NCBI GenBank assembly: GCA_910588155.1
Contig: CAJUPB010000005.1
Location: 1-64,000, forward strand
From: an uncultured Christensenellaceae bacterium
Lineage (GTDB): Bacteria > Bacillota > Clostridia > Christensenellales > Pumilibacteraceae
DNA length: 64,000 nucleotides
Direction of reading: 5' to 3'
Part shown: positions 17,295-25,490 of the stretch, one piece after another
Layout: each line of letters begins with the position of its first letter
Numbering within the stretch: position 1 is the stretch's first letter
Program-made: the position numbers and the translations under genes
The notes under the pieces: model-generated
The model's database searches: none
Seen by the model: the letters and a program-made list of their open reading frames with translations, nothing else
Told to the model about the DNA's origin: nothing

Positions 17295-18008
17295 TTAAAA
17301 GCGTCCCCCCCCCGTAAAAATATCCATCAGAGCTTCCACGAAAGCGCGGCGTTTCGGGTGACTGATTTTCAGTATGTATCCGCCGACGTCCACTTCGTTG
17401 CCCTTGACTTTGTTCACATATTTGGAGTTTACGAGATAGCAGCTGTTACAGCGCAGAAAGCCGCAACCCTCCAATTTCTTTTCCGCCTCGGACAGCGTGC
17501 CGCGAGCCTCTATCGCTTCGTCCACGAGTCTGTACGTGACTTTATGCCCCATTACCTCCACGTATACGAGTTTGTCCGTGGATATGCGGCAAAAGCCGCT
17601 GTTTACGGGAACAAGCACGGATTTCACTTCTTTTGCTCTTGCCACGTTTATCGCCTTTTTGAGTTTGAGCGAAAAGTCCGCATAGTTCACGGGCTTGACT
17701 ATGAAGTCGAGCGCGTTCACCTCGTAACCTTTCTGCGCGTATTGCGCCATTTTGGTGACGAAAATTATGGTCACGCAATCGTCTTGACGGCGCAATGCGC
17801 GCGCCGCATCCAAGCCGCGTATGCCCGGCAAATCGATATCCATAAACACTATGGAAAAATAGGCGTTCTTATACGCCTTCAAAAATTCTTCCGCGCTTCC
17901 GTACCGTGTGATTTCAAGTTTTACCTGTTTATCCTGACCGTACCTGTTCAGATATTTGGTCAGCACGTCGGCTTCACAATTGTCGTCTTCGACCAAGGCA
18001 ATTTTCAT
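17295..18008 (-). CDS. LytTR-family response regulator
   Basis: A 237-residue regulator with a receiver domain (acidic pair EDD near residue 8, phospho-acceptor Asp57 in FMDIDL) and a C-terminal LytTR DNA-binding domain (about 135-230). The family binds paired direct repeats close to the -35 and activates. The gene has its own promoter at 18041-18069 with AAACTT repeats upstream, which suggests autoregulation. The last residues (IFTGGGRF) are written by a run of nine G (plus-strand C 17305-17313). One base fewer would change the tail and shift the stop so that it overlaps the kinase start; one base more would remove the stop. Confidence 0.93.
   Translation of the reverse strand: MKIALVEDDNCEADVLTKYLNRYGQDKQVKLEITRYGSAEEFLKAYKNAYFSIVFMDIDLPGIRGLDAARALRRQDDCVTIIFVTKMAQYAQKGYEVNALDFIVKPVNYADFSLKLKKAINVARAKEVKSVLVPVNSGFCRISTDKLVYVEVMGHKVTYRLVDEAIEARGTLSEAEKKLEGCGFLRCNSCYLVNSKYVNKVKGNEVDVGGYILKISHPKRRAFVEALMDIFTGGGRF
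17305..17313 (-). repeat. G9 mononucleotide tract at the regulator/kinase junction
   Basis: Nine C on the plus strand, nine G in the mRNA. They lie 11 bases before the kinase start codon and inside the last codons of the response regulator. The tract probably doubles as the Shine-Dalgarno sequence of the kinase gene. Confidence 0.9.
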
Positions 18009-18040
18009 TCGACGTTCCCTCCGCTGCCCTTATTTGTTAA

Positions 18041-18069
18041 AGTATAACATATCTTTTCGCACTAATCAA
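18041..18069 (-). promoter_or_regulatory. Promoter of the two-component operon
   Basis: TTGATT (18069-18064), 17 bp and TATACT (18046-18041) on the minus strand, followed by GGAGGG and the ATG at 18008. Confidence 0.8.
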
Positions 18070-18080
18070 TACCTTTTGTA

Positions 18081-18118
18081 AAACTTGTCGCAAACTTATC
18101 GAATTTCGGCGCAAACTT
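18081..18118 (-). promoter_or_regulatory. LytTR-type repeats upstream of the two-component promoter
   Basis: Three AAACTT hexamers start at 18081, 18092 and 18113, that is 11 and 21 bp apart. Two of them share the longer form CGCAAACTTA. They begin 12 bp upstream of the -35, matching the placement at the esterase promoter. Autoregulation by the encoded LytTR protein is inferred. Confidence 0.55.
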
Positions 18119-18201
18119 ACTTAATGCAAAACCGATTTTCGGAAAAATGATAATAAATGTATCAAAACGCCACAAACCGCGAAAAAAATTCAAATCGGAA
18201 A

Positions 18202-18240
18202 GAAAAATACGCCCGCAAAAGCCGAGCTTTCGGGGCGCAT
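18202..18240 (-). terminator. Terminator of the glucuronate operon
   Basis: Arms 18207-18214 and 18233-18240 form an 8-bp stem with one G-U pair. The minus strand runs on into TTTTTCTTT. It lies about 70 bases past the kdgK stop. Confidence 0.65.
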
Positions 18241-18311
18241 TTGTTTTATTGCGTTATATGTTCCCAATACTTATCCGTTTTTCTTTCTACGCGTCGTAAG
18301 CACGGGCAAAA

Positions 18312-19334
18312 TTATCTCTGCACTCTGCCCGATGCGTTGCCGCCAGCGAGGTTTTCGACTTCCGCCTTGCTCACAAGGTTATAGTCGCCCTCTATCGTAT
18401 GTTTCAGACAGCTTGCCGCAACGGCGAACTCTATTGCCTTTTGCGCGTCGTAACCGCTGACGAGGGAATAAATCAGACCGCCGCCGAAGCTGTCGCCGCC
18501 GCCCACTCTGTCCACGATGTGCATAGAATATTTCTTGCTGAAATGCGCTTCTTTTCCGTCGTAGAGCATACCCGACCAGTCGTTGTCGTTTGCGCTCTTG
18601 CTCTCGCGCAGAGTTATCGCAACGCCCTTGAAGCCGAACTTTTCGCAGAGTTTTTTGGCTACGGATATATAGCCGTTTCTGTCCAGCTTGCCGCCGTCTA
18701 TATCGCTGTTGTCTGCCTCGATTCCGAACACGTCCTTGGCGTCTTCCTCGTTGGCGATACAGTAATCGATATACTTACAGAGCTCGCCCATAGTCTTGCC
18801 CGCCTGTTCCTTGCTCCACAGCTTTTTGCGGTAGTTCAAGTCGCAGGACACCGAAAGCCCCTGTTTCTTCGCCTCTTTGACTGCGGCAAGACAAATCTTT
18901 GCGACGTTCTCGCCGAGAGCCGGAGTTATGCCCGTGAAGTGGAACCACTGCGCGCCCTTGAAAATTTCCTTGAAGTCGAAGTCGCTTTCGCTTGCCGTCG
19001 CTATCGACGAATAAGCTCTGTCGTAAATTACTTTGCTGGGTCTTTGGCTGGCGCCCTTTTCGCAATAGTATATGCCCACTCTGTCGCCGCCGCGCACTAT
19101 CTTCGAGGTATCGACGCCGTATTTGCGTAAGCTGTTCACAGCCGCCTGACCTATCTCGTGGGCAGGCAGTTTGGTTATGAACGCCGCGTCCAAACCGTAG
19201 TTTGCGAGGCTTACCGCCACATTGGCTTCCGCACCGCCGAAAGTCGCTTCCAACTTGTCGCTCTGCACGAAGCGGAGATAGTTCTCCGGAGCAAGTCTCA
19301 ACATCAATTCACCGAAAGTCACAACCTTTTTCAT
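18312..19334 (-). CDS. kdgK: 2-keto-3-deoxygluconate kinase
   Basis: A 340-residue PfkB-family sugar kinase: FGELMLRL near the start, the substrate-side motif FGGAEANVAVSLA, and the ATP/anion-hole motif DRVGGGDSFGGGL with the catalytic Asp. It phosphorylates 2-keto-3-deoxygluconate to KDPG in the cytoplasm. The assignment within the PfkB family rests on position directly behind the KDPG aldolase gene (2 bases apart) at the end of a complete glucuronate operon. Confidence 0.92.
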   Translation of the reverse strand: MKKVVTFGELMLRLAPENYLRFVQSDKLEATFGGAEANVAVSLANYGLDAAFITKLPAHEIGQAAVNSLRKYGVDTSKIVRGGDRVGIYYCEKGASQRPSKVIYDRAYSSIATASESDFDFKEIFKGAQWFHFTGITPALGENVAKICLAAVKEAKKQGLSVSCDLNYRKKLWSKEQAGKTMGELCKYIDYCIANEEDAKDVFGIEADNSDIDGGKLDRNGYISVAKKLCEKFGFKGVAITLRESKSANDNDWSGMLYDGKEAHFSKKYSMHIVDRVGGGDSFGGGLIYSLVSGYDAQKAIEFAVAASCLKHTIEGDYNLVSKAEVENLAGGNASGRVQR

Positions 19335-19336
19335 AC

Positions 19337-19894
19337 TTATTTCTCCTCGTTATATTTTTTCAACGCTTCCTCCACGAAGAAGCTGCCGCCTACCGCCGCC
19401 ACTTTTTCGAATGCCAAGAACTCGTCGAGATTCTCTCTGTTTACTCCGCCCGTGGGAATGAACTTAACCTGCGGGAACGGTGCGGAAAGAGCTTTGAGAG
19501 CTTTTAATCCGCCGTATATGTTCGCGGGGAAGAATTTGACCGTCGTGATTCCGAGTTCGAGCGCCGCCATTATTTCGGTGGGCGTCACGCAGCCGGGATA
19601 GTACGGTATTTTCTTCTTGTTGCATATCTTCGCAACGTCCGGCGAAAGTCCCGGGGACACGATGAACTGCGCGCCGGCTTTCAGCGCCCTTTCGCACTGC
19701 TCGGCGTTTATGACCGTGCCCGCGCCCACGCTCATATCGGGGAACTTCTTGCAAGCAAGCTCTATCGCCTCTGCCGCGCACTCCGTGCGGAACGTTATTT
19801 CCGCGCAGTTTATGCCGCTTTTTTTCAGCGCGGACAGAATCGTTTCCGTCTCGCCGATTTGTTTGATGACCACCACGGGTACCAACTTTTCCAT
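19337..19894 (-). CDS. eda: KDPG (2-keto-3-deoxy-6-phosphogluconate) aldolase
   Basis: A 185-residue class I aldolase that splits KDPG into pyruvate and glyceraldehyde 3-phosphate. Family signatures are EITFRT (catalytic Glu region), GAGTV, GCVTPTE and the Schiff-base Lys in TVKFFPA. The ATG at 19894 is preferred over an in-frame GTG at 19924. The AGGAGG box lies 13 bases from the ATG, longer than usual, so translation may be modest. The gene is between uxaC and kdgK in the operon. Confidence 0.94.
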   Translation of the reverse strand: MEKLVPVVVIKQIGETETILSALKKSGINCAEITFRTECAAEAIELACKKFPDMSVGAGTVINAEQCERALKAGAQFIVSPGLSPDVAKICNKKKIPYYPGCVTPTEIMAALELGITTVKFFPANIYGGLKALKALSAPFPQVKFIPTGGVNRENLDEFLAFEKVAAVGGSFFVEEALKKYNEEK

Positions 19895-19914
19895 TTTATT
19901 CTTTAAACCTCCTG

Positions 19915-21294
19915 TTATTCGCACTTAAAATATTCGACCGCGTTGTTATAACATATATCTTCGACGACCTCTCCGACAAGCGCGGTATCCCTTGTCATCT
20001 CGCCGTTTTGCATCATTTGTCCGAGATAGTTGCAGAGTATTCTGCGGAAATAGTGATGTCTCGGATAGGACAGCAGCGAACGGCTGTCCGTCAGCATACC
20101 CACGAATGCCGCCAAATGTCCCGTCGCCGTCAAATCCTGCAAGTGTTTTTCCATTCCGACCTTATTGTCGAGGAACCACCAAGCCGGACCGTACTGAATT
20201 TTGCCCTTTGCCTCGTCGGACTGGAAGCAACCTATGAGAGTCATTATTTCGGCGTTCATTTTCGGGTTCAAATTGAACACAACGGTTTTCGGAAGCGCGC
20301 CTTCGCTTTCCAATCTGTCGAACAGTCTCGAAAGATTGTTTATGCTGTTGTCCTCGGCGATACTGTCGTAACCCGTATCCGCGCCGAGCTTTTTGAACAT
20401 CGCCGAATTGTTATTGCGCATTGCGCCGATGTGAAGTTCCGTGCCTATGCCGTACTCTGCGTACAGTTTCATCAAAAAGTACGTCAAATAGCCCTTGAAA
20501 ACCTCGGCTTCTTTTGCGGTGATTTTTCCGCCGCCGCGCACGCAAGCAAACACTTTTTCGGCGTCGCCGCGGCTTGCAATCGGGTACACTCTTTGCACGG
20601 ATATGTCGCTTGCCTTCGCGCCCACTCTTATGAATTCTTTGAGTCTGGTTTCCAACACGTTTTCCAATGCCGTCAAGTCGGGGACTTTTCCGAGTCTGTC
20701 CACAAAGCCGTTATATGCGTCCGCCTCGATGTTCATTATCTTGTCGGCTCTGAACGACGGGCAGACCTTGAAGCCGTAGCCCTTTTTCGCTATCTGCTCG
20801 AACACCGTCAAATCGTCGAAAATCTCGTTCGTCGTGAACACGTATTTCACGTTCGAGCTTTCTATGAGGCTCTGCGGCGTCACCTTATTTTTCCTTATGT
20901 AGTCGTTGCAGAACGACCATATGCGTTCTGCATTCTTTTCGTTTATCTCGTCTTCGCAGCCGAAAAACGTTTTGAGTTCGAGCTGCGACCAATGATAGAG
21001 CGGATTGCCGAAAGCCGTGCCGAGCGTGCGGCAATAAGCCTCGAACTTCTCTTTATTGCTCTTATTGCCCGTTATATATTCTTCGCTCACGCCGTAGTTG
21101 CGCATCAGCCGCCATTTATAGTGGTCGCCGTTCAGCCAGATTTGATACAGGTCCTCGAAAGGCTGATTGTCCAGAATCTGTTTTTCGGGCAAATGGCAGT
21201 GATAGTCGATTATCGGCATATCTTTCGCATATTCGTTGTAGAGCTTTTTTGCCGTGTCGTTTGCCAATAAAAAATCGTCGTCGATATAGCTCAT
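19915..21294 (-). CDS. uxaC: Uronate isomerase (glucuronate isomerase)
   Basis: A 459-residue member of the UxaC family of the amidohydrolase superfamily, with the metal motif HCH in IDYHCHLPEKQ. It converts D-glucuronate to D-fructuronate (and galacturonate to tagaturonate). The start MSYIDDDF at 21294 follows a weak GGGGGA box; the frame extends 22 codons upstream without a better site. Only the mannonate branch (uxuA, uxuB-type) follows, so glucuronate is the expected substrate. No tagaturonate/altronate genes are present. Confidence 0.95.
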   Translation of the reverse strand: MSYIDDDFLLANDTAKKLYNEYAKDMPIIDYHCHLPEKQILDNQPFEDLYQIWLNGDHYKWRLMRNYGVSEEYITGNKSNKEKFEAYCRTLGTAFGNPLYHWSQLELKTFFGCEDEINEKNAERIWSFCNDYIRKNKVTPQSLIESSNVKYVFTTNEIFDDLTVFEQIAKKGYGFKVCPSFRADKIMNIEADAYNGFVDRLGKVPDLTALENVLETRLKEFIRVGAKASDISVQRVYPIASRGDAEKVFACVRGGGKITAKEAEVFKGYLTYFLMKLYAEYGIGTELHIGAMRNNNSAMFKKLGADTGYDSIAEDNSINNLSRLFDRLESEGALPKTVVFNLNPKMNAEIMTLIGCFQSDEAKGKIQYGPAWWFLDNKVGMEKHLQDLTATGHLAAFVGMLTDSRSLLSYPRHHYFRRILCNYLGQMMQNGEMTRDTALVGEVVEDICYNNAVEYFKCE

Positions 21295-21313
21295 AGTTTC
21301 AAATCCCCCGCAA

Positions 21314-22171
21314 TCAAACTCCCGAGTAAGCGGCAAATCCGCCGTCGATGGGAAGCACAACGCCGGTTATGAAACCTGCCGCCTTATCGCTTGCCAAAAA
21401 CAGAGTCGCGCCGATGAGTTCGTCGACCTCGCCGAAGCGTCCCATAGGTGTGGCGGCGAGTATCTTGCCCGTTCTTGCCGTCGCGCTGCCGTCGGCGTTC
21501 CACAAAAGCGCCTTGTTCTGTGCCGTGGAGAAGAAGCCGGGAGCAATCGCATTGACTCTTATGCCGACCTTGGCAAAGTGAACCGCCAGCCACTGCGTGA
21601 AGTTGGACACCGCCGCTTTTGCGCCCGAATAAGCGGGTATTTTGGTAAGCGGCGTAAATGCGTTCATAGACGATACGTTGATTATCGTGCAGCCCTCTCT
21701 GCCGACCATATCTTTGGCAAATTCCTGCGTGGGCAGCAACGTGCCGAGGAAGTTCAAGTTGAACACGAACTTTACGCCGTCTTCCGACAAATCGAAAAAC
21801 GACTTGGTTTCCGCATCGATGTCGCCGAGTTCGAAGTACTCTTTGTCCGTCGTGGCTTTCGGGTTGTTTCCGCCCGCGCCGTTAATCAATATGTCGCACT
21901 TGCCCAAATCTTTCAGCACTCTGTCGTGGCAGGCTTTCAGCGAGTCCTTTTCCAAAGCGTTGGCGGCATAGCCCTTCGCAACTCCGCCGTTCTTGACTAT
22001 CTCGTCGGCATACGCCTGCGCCTTGTCCTCCGCCAAATCGAGCAGAGCCACTTTCGCACCCGCCGCCGCAACGGCTTTTGCCAGAGCCGAGCAAATCAAT
22101 CCGCCCGCGCCCGTTATTACCGCGACTTTTCCTTTCAAATCGATGCCCAAAGGCAATTCGTTCTTTTTCAT
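21314..22171 (-). CDS. uxuB: SDR-type D-mannonate oxidoreductase (fructuronate reductase)
   Basis: A 285-residue short-chain dehydrogenase, not the long-chain UxuB of Escherichia coli. The cofactor loop is TGAGGLICSALA and the catalytic Tyr/Lys are in PAYSGAKAAV, with Asn in NGAGGNNP. It closely resembles the YjmF-type enzymes of Firmicutes uronate operons, which reduce fructuronate to mannonate with NAD(P)H. Its place between uxuA and uxaC supports this. The function is inferred from family and context; other gluconate/mannonate SDRs look similar. Confidence 0.88.
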   Translation of the reverse strand: MKKNELPLGIDLKGKVAVITGAGGLICSALAKAVAAAGAKVALLDLAEDKAQAYADEIVKNGGVAKGYAANALEKDSLKACHDRVLKDLGKCDILINGAGGNNPKATTDKEYFELGDIDAETKSFFDLSEDGVKFVFNLNFLGTLLPTQEFAKDMVGREGCTIINVSSMNAFTPLTKIPAYSGAKAAVSNFTQWLAVHFAKVGIRVNAIAPGFFSTAQNKALLWNADGSATARTGKILAATPMGRFGEVDELIGATLFLASDKAAGFITGVVLPIDGGFAAYSGV

Positions 22172-22204
22172 TTTTTATTGACCTCCTGTCAAATTATCTC
22201 GTTT

Positions 22205-23254
22205 TCAGCTCTTCTTTATACATTTTTCGGCGGCTTCGAAGAGACCGTTGATATACGCCGCACCGAGCGCGCGGTCGTACAAGCCGTATCCCGGTTTGCC
22301 GTCCTCGCCGAATATGTTTCTGCCGTGGTCGGGACGGACGTATCCGTCGAAGCCGTTTTCCACGAGCGCGCAGACTATCGCCGACATATCCAGGCTGCCG
22401 TGTTTGGAGCAGTGACCCGTCTCGCAGAAAGAGTCGTGGTCGTCCGTCCACAGCACGTTGCGGAGGTGGGCGAAATGCACTCTGCCCTGTTTCGTATACT
22501 TTGCCGCCATTTTCACGAGGTCGTTCTTCTTGCTTGCGCCGAAAGAGCCCGTGCACAGCGTGAGACCGTTATTTTCGGAAGGCACTGCCGCGAACATAGC
22601 GTCGAGGTCCTTTTCGCAGGACACTATGCGCGGAAGTCCGAACACGTCCCAAGGCGGGTCGTCGGGATGTATCGCCATCGATACGCCCATCTTGTCGCAG
22701 ACGGGAATCACGCGTTTCAAGAAATACACGAGATTTTCGAAAAGCTGTTCGTGCGAAATCTTGCGGTAGGCTTTCAGCAGTCCTTGAAGTTCCGCCGGCG
22801 AATAGCTCTCGTCCCAGCCCGGCAGGTGGAGATTGTTCGGGTCCACCTTGACGAAGTCGTCGTAGGAATACGAAAGCGACGTCGAGCCGTCTTCGTTTTT
22901 ATGGTACATATCGGTGCGCAGCCAATCGAACACCGGCATAAAGTTGTAGCAGATACAGCGCACGCCGTGTCTTGCGACGACCTCTATATTCTTGCAATAG
23001 TTGTCGATGTATTCGTCGCGTTTGCCCTTGCCCATTTTGATGTCTTCGTGCACGGGTATGGACTCTATCACTTCCATATTCAGCTTATGCTCCGCGCACT
23101 GTCTTTGCAGTTTTTCCAACTGTTCGTCCGTCCACACGCCGCCGACGGGCACGTCGTACACCGCGGTTACGACGCCGCTTATATTCGGTATCTGCGAAAC
23201 GTAACGCAAAGGGATACTGTCTTTTTCTCCGTACCAACGAAAAGTCAGTTTCAT
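22205..23254 (-). CDS. uxuA: Mannonate dehydratase
   Basis: A 349-residue UxuA: N-terminus MKLTFRWYGEKDSIPLRYVSQ, and the conserved stretch AIHPDDPPWDVFGLPRI with metal ligands; GSFGASKKND and RPDHGR also fit the family. It dehydrates D-mannonate to 2-keto-3-deoxygluconate in the cytoplasm. The start overlaps the stop of the transporter gene (TAATG), so the two are coupled. Confidence 0.96.
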   Translation of the reverse strand: MKLTFRWYGEKDSIPLRYVSQIPNISGVVTAVYDVPVGGVWTDEQLEKLQRQCAEHKLNMEVIESIPVHEDIKMGKGKRDEYIDNYCKNIEVVARHGVRCICYNFMPVFDWLRTDMYHKNEDGSTSLSYSYDDFVKVDPNNLHLPGWDESYSPAELQGLLKAYRKISHEQLFENLVYFLKRVIPVCDKMGVSMAIHPDDPPWDVFGLPRIVSCEKDLDAMFAAVPSENNGLTLCTGSFGASKKNDLVKMAAKYTKQGRVHFAHLRNVLWTDDHDSFCETGHCSKHGSLDMSAIVCALVENGFDGYVRPDHGRNIFGEDGKPGYGLYDRALGAAYINGLFEAAEKCIKKS

Positions 23255-25338
23255 TATTCCTCGTCTCCTTTATTTTCGGTATTTTCTTTTATTTGTTCGC
23301 CCGTCGGTTCAGCCGTTTCGGCAATCGGCTCTTCGGTTATTTCCGTGACGGTTTCGGTCTTGCCTGCCTGCAATACCGTGCCCATAGCCGCGCGCACTTC
23401 TTCGGTCAAAAACTCTTCGGGTATGGCAATCGCATTCGACGACGGCGGCGCGCTCGTGACTTTTTCTTTGCGCGCGAATATCGCCTTATACATCTTGTCG
23501 AGGAAGTTTTCTTTCTCGACTATGACCTCGCCCGTCTTTTTGTTTATGCGGGGTTTCTTCTTCGGGATAAATTCGGCGGGCACTTGGTCTATCGTCTGCC
23601 AGGTAGCCATTGCCTGTTCCATTGTCATACCGCCCTGAACCGCGGCTTTTCTGACTGCGTTGACCGCCTGTATTTCTTCCAATCTCTTGCCCGACAGCGA
23701 GTATCTCGTCATACAGAACGTCGTGACCAACCACGCCGCCATAGGAAGCAGACAGAAGCAGATTATCGCCGACAGTTTCATACCCGGCATATACGGCGTT
23801 CCTTCCGTGGGAAGAGCGTTGAGTCCGGGAACGAGCACGACCGTGAACAGCGTCAGAAGAAGGGTCTGCAACGACGATATGATTTTATCCACGAGCGAGA
23901 ATATCGTGCCCATAATTCCGGGAACGTAGTTGCCGGAACGGTAGGTTTCGTAGTCGGTACAGTCGGCGACCATAGGTATCGTGAGCTGGTCGCAGCAGTT
24001 GAACGCGCCGTAGCCGCAGCCGTACAGCACTATGAATATGACGGTGTATGCGTTTATCGTCAAGTGGAAGCCGCCTTCCATCGAATACAGCGACAGCCAA
24101 GTGGCGGGATTGTCGTGGTTATACAGACACAGCATTATCAGCACGCCGATATAGAACAGCAATGCGAACAGAGTGAACTGCGCCACGCCGCGCTTTTGAC
24201 CTTTCTTGCCCGCGGTGTTCGAACCCCACAAGAAGAATATGCCCATAAAGATAAAGCACAATGCATAGAACGGAATGAACAATCCGTTATAGTCGCCCAT
24301 CAGACAGCCGTACAGCAAAAATGCCACCGTACCCGACGTCGCAACAGTGGACGCGAGTTTATTGAGACCCGACGACAGCACCAGCCAGCGGATTTCCTTA
24401 TTGCCCTTTATTATTCCGAGGTAGTCTTTCATCTTCGCGGGCTTTTCGCTGACACCCCAGAACTCGGGTTTGTCTTTCTGCCATATCGCGGCTATTGCCA
24501 TTATCGTATACAGCGCAGACAGTATGACGACAAACGGCACCATTATATTATAGAACTGCGGACCGTATGACGCGCCGTACAGATAGGTGTACGTCTTGCC
24601 CGCTTCCAGCGACGCGAGCAGTCCCGCGGACGGCGTTATCTTCTTCGCCGCAAACTCCGCGAGCAGGGCGTCCAGAGTGAACGCGCCGGTTGCCGTCGAC
24701 TCGTGAACCAAGAGTCCTTTCGGGCAAATCGCCTCGTTTGTGAGCACGCCTCCAGCCATTACGTTGATTAACACTATCGAACCTATCTGTCCTATCATAT
24801 TCCATATGACGAACTGACTGCGCTGTTTGGGGTCGTTGGTGAGACAGGTCTGACCTGCTTTCGTGACCGCGCACTGACAGGTATAGCCCAAAACATATAT
24901 TATATAGCAGACGATGTAGCACACCCAGCGCAGTGCCGACAGACTGTCGGGTATGGGTCTGAATATCAGCATCATAAGCAGCACGGACAGCGCGAGCATT
25001 ATGTTTCCGATTATCATAAACGGACGGAACTTGCCGAGCTTCGTCTTTGTCTTATCCATTATGCCGCCGAGTACGGGGTCTGTTATGCCGTCGAACACTC
25101 TCATAAGCGGCGCGAATATCGCGTTGAACGAGCTTATGACGAGAGCGAGCGACGCAGACACTATCGTTCCCCCTATCGCCGCGGGAGTGCTTCCTGTCAG
25201 ATACATAAGCGCAAAATACGTGAAGTACGTATAGAAAGCGAAGTAGACGTTTGTAGCCGCGTTATTGAACGGGAACAACGCTATCTGCCACTGCTTGGCT
25301 CTGTTCTGCCCGATAGCCTGTGTTTGCGTGTTTTCCAT
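23254..25338 (-). CDS. GPH-family sugar:cation symporter (probable glucuronide transporter)
   Basis: About 694 residues of the glycoside-pentoside-hexuronide:cation symporter family, with about 12 membrane helices. GPH features are the early FNNAATNVYFAFYTYFTYFA stretch and DKTKTKLGKFRPF between helices. Two ATG codons are adjacent; the second (25338) has the better distance from AAGAGGTG. A charged cytoplasmic C-terminal tail of roughly 150 residues, ending in repeated Glu/Thr, is much longer than in classic members and may have a regulatory role. As first gene of the uxu operon it most likely imports glucuronate or small glucuronides. Confidence 0.9.
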   Translation of the reverse strand: MENTQTQAIGQNRAKQWQIALFPFNNAATNVYFAFYTYFTYFALMYLTGSTPAAIGGTIVSASLALVISSFNAIFAPLMRVFDGITDPVLGGIMDKTKTKLGKFRPFMIIGNIMLALSVLLMMLIFRPIPDSLSALRWVCYIVCYIIYVLGYTCQCAVTKAGQTCLTNDPKQRSQFVIWNMIGQIGSIVLINVMAGGVLTNEAICPKGLLVHESTATGAFTLDALLAEFAAKKITPSAGLLASLEAGKTYTYLYGASYGPQFYNIMVPFVVILSALYTIMAIAAIWQKDKPEFWGVSEKPAKMKDYLGIIKGNKEIRWLVLSSGLNKLASTVATSGTVAFLLYGCLMGDYNGLFIPFYALCFIFMGIFFLWGSNTAGKKGQKRGVAQFTLFALLFYIGVLIMLCLYNHDNPATWLSLYSMEGGFHLTINAYTVIFIVLYGCGYGAFNCCDQLTIPMVADCTDYETYRSGNYVPGIMGTIFSLVDKIISSLQTLLLTLFTVVLVPGLNALPTEGTPYMPGMKLSAIICFCLLPMAAWLVTTFCMTRYSLSGKRLEEIQAVNAVRKAAVQGGMTMEQAMATWQTIDQVPAEFIPKKKPRINKKTGEVIVEKENFLDKMYKAIFARKEKVTSAPPSSNAIAIPEEFLTEEVRAAMGTVLQAGKTETVTEITEEPIAETAEPTGEQIKENTENKGDEE

Positions 25339-25404
25339 CATACACCTCTTAAAATATAGTCTTTATTAACGACACGACGAAAATACGCCGCATCTTCTTC
25401 TATA

Positions 25405-25433
25405 ATTATACAACAAAATTTTTCCGACCACAA
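25405..25433 (-). promoter_or_regulatory. Promoter of the glucuronate operon
   Basis: TTGTGG (25433-25428), 17 bp and TATAAT (25410-25405) on the minus strand. The weak -35 fits an activator-dependent promoter. Its TTG is also the last three bases of the operator at 25431-25460. Confidence 0.8.
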
Positions 25434-25460
25434 TTGCAATTTACTCATAAAAAGATTGCA
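25431..25460 (-). promoter_or_regulatory. Operator copy 1 (glucuronate operon / araC)
   Basis: A 30-bp element on the minus strand from TGCAA (25460-25456) to TTGCAATTG (25439-25431), preceded by an A-run. The last TTG is the start of the -35 of the glucuronate operon. The distal half-site is the -35 (TTGCAT) of the divergent regulator gene, so one protein could activate the operon and repress its own gene. Matching elements lie at 26418-26447, 26547-26576 and 51832-51861. Confidence 0.75.
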
Positions 25461-25484
25461 TTTTTTATTATTTTGTGTTATAAT
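25456..25484 (+). promoter_or_regulatory. Promoter of the AraC regulator, near-leaderless
   Basis: TTGCAT (25456-25461), 17 bp and TATAAT (25479-25484). The ATG of the gene begins 7 bases after the -10, where transcription should start, so the mRNA probably has no leader. Confidence 0.8.
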
Positions 25485-25490
25485 ACGAAT

